A DNA stretch of 14,399 nucleotides, taken from assembly GCA_013152625.1 (NCBI GenBank), contig JAADFY010000240.1, forward strand, positions 1 through 14,399. The letters run 5' to 3'. The notes below the pieces were generated by a model. The model was not told the DNA's origin and did not search any database. It saw only the letters and a program-made list of their open reading frames with translations. This document shows positions 14,281 to 14,399 of the stretch, piece by piece. Source of the stretch: Alphaproteobacteria bacterium. Lineage in GTDB: Bacteria; Pseudomonadota; Alphaproteobacteria; Rhizobiales; Devosiaceae. Position 1 is the stretch's first letter. Each line of letters starts with the position of its first letter. A program made the translations under genes and the position numbers.

Positions 14281-14399
14281 TTTGTTTGCCTTTCGCCCCA
14301 AATTCCGGAACCTGGCCGAATATCCCACTCCAGCAGGCAGGGCCCCCTGCCCGGTAAAACCTCCACCCCCCCATAGGCCCCGGTGCGTAATTTCAGCAA
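14277..14399 (-). CDS. possible 3' end of an upstream gene, coupled to kdsA
   Basis: On the minus strand a frame is open from the right edge for 40 codons and ends in a TGA that overlaps the kdsA GTG (GTGA). Its visible end reads [13 protein letters not shown], then [12 protein letters not shown] and GERQTK. I do not recognise the protein. Stop-start overlap and the lack of any promoter-like AT-rich gap before kdsA support a real upstream gene. Against it, the other two minus-strand frames here are also largely open, including that of kdsA itself, so this is tentative. Confidence 0.35.
   Translation of the reverse strand: MLKLRTGAYGGVEVLPGRGPCLLEWDIRPGSGIWGERQTK

Noticed and set aside
1..14399. 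Novel defence, mobile or secretion system
   Set aside because: Every sizeable gene belongs to a known housekeeping or common membrane family; no integrase, transposase, toxin-antitoxin pair, direct-repeat array or composition island was seen.

Overview
The window reads as ordinary chromosomal DNA of a GC-rich alphaproteobacterium, most likely in or near the Rhizobiales/Hyphomicrobiales. The reasons are the rhizobial-type PdxJ N-terminus (VNLNAVAMLRN), the MiaA DSMQVY motif, the alphaproteobacterial style of the acetolactate synthase, and third positions rich in G and C. It holds twelve recognisable protein genes, one short leader peptide and one possible gene fragment at the right edge. There is no rRNA, tRNA, CRISPR array, transposase or phage gene. 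Assignments are by eye from motifs; no database search was run.

Layout, left to right. (1) 2-616 (+): a TVP38/TMEM64-family membrane protein entering from the left edge, with its stop codon overlapping that of pdxJ. (2) 613-3945 (-): a branched-chain amino acid operon made of promoter, Val/Leu/Ile-rich leader peptide, attenuator, ilvB, ilvN, and then pdxJ (vitamin B6). (3) 4051-6024 (+): metY (homocysteine synthesis) with a strong terminator, then a small AhpD-like/CMD-family gene. (4) 6043-6918 (-) miaA and 6930-7802 (+) serB, divergent with start codons only 11 to 14 bases apart. (5) 7815-10480 (-): glutathione-dependent formaldehyde dehydrogenase (frmA type) followed by a membrane glycosyltransferase of the ArnT/PMT type. 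(6) 10624-11781 (+): an FMN-dependent alpha-hydroxy-acid dehydrogenase of the lactate dehydrogenase type. (7) 11923-14280 (-): kdsA then gnd, with a possible upstream frame whose stop overlaps the kdsA start.

Most genes are core metabolism: branched-chain amino acids, methionine, serine, pyridoxal phosphate, pentose phosphate/KDO for lipopolysaccharide, tRNA modification and formaldehyde detoxification. Two groupings make pathway sense. Gnd yields ribulose 5-phosphate, the precursor of the arabinose 5-phosphate used by KdsA. The ilvBN operon carries its own amino-acid-sensing attenuator.

I did not find a previously undescribed system. The points most worth checking are the complete ilv attenuator at 3787-3893, a two-residue gap in the conserved active-site segment of IlvB (V484-W485, where relatives have V-R-Q-W), the tight miaA/serB divergent junction with no visible Shine-Dalgarno sequence, and the nested inverted repeats between the lactate dehydrogenase and gnd genes.
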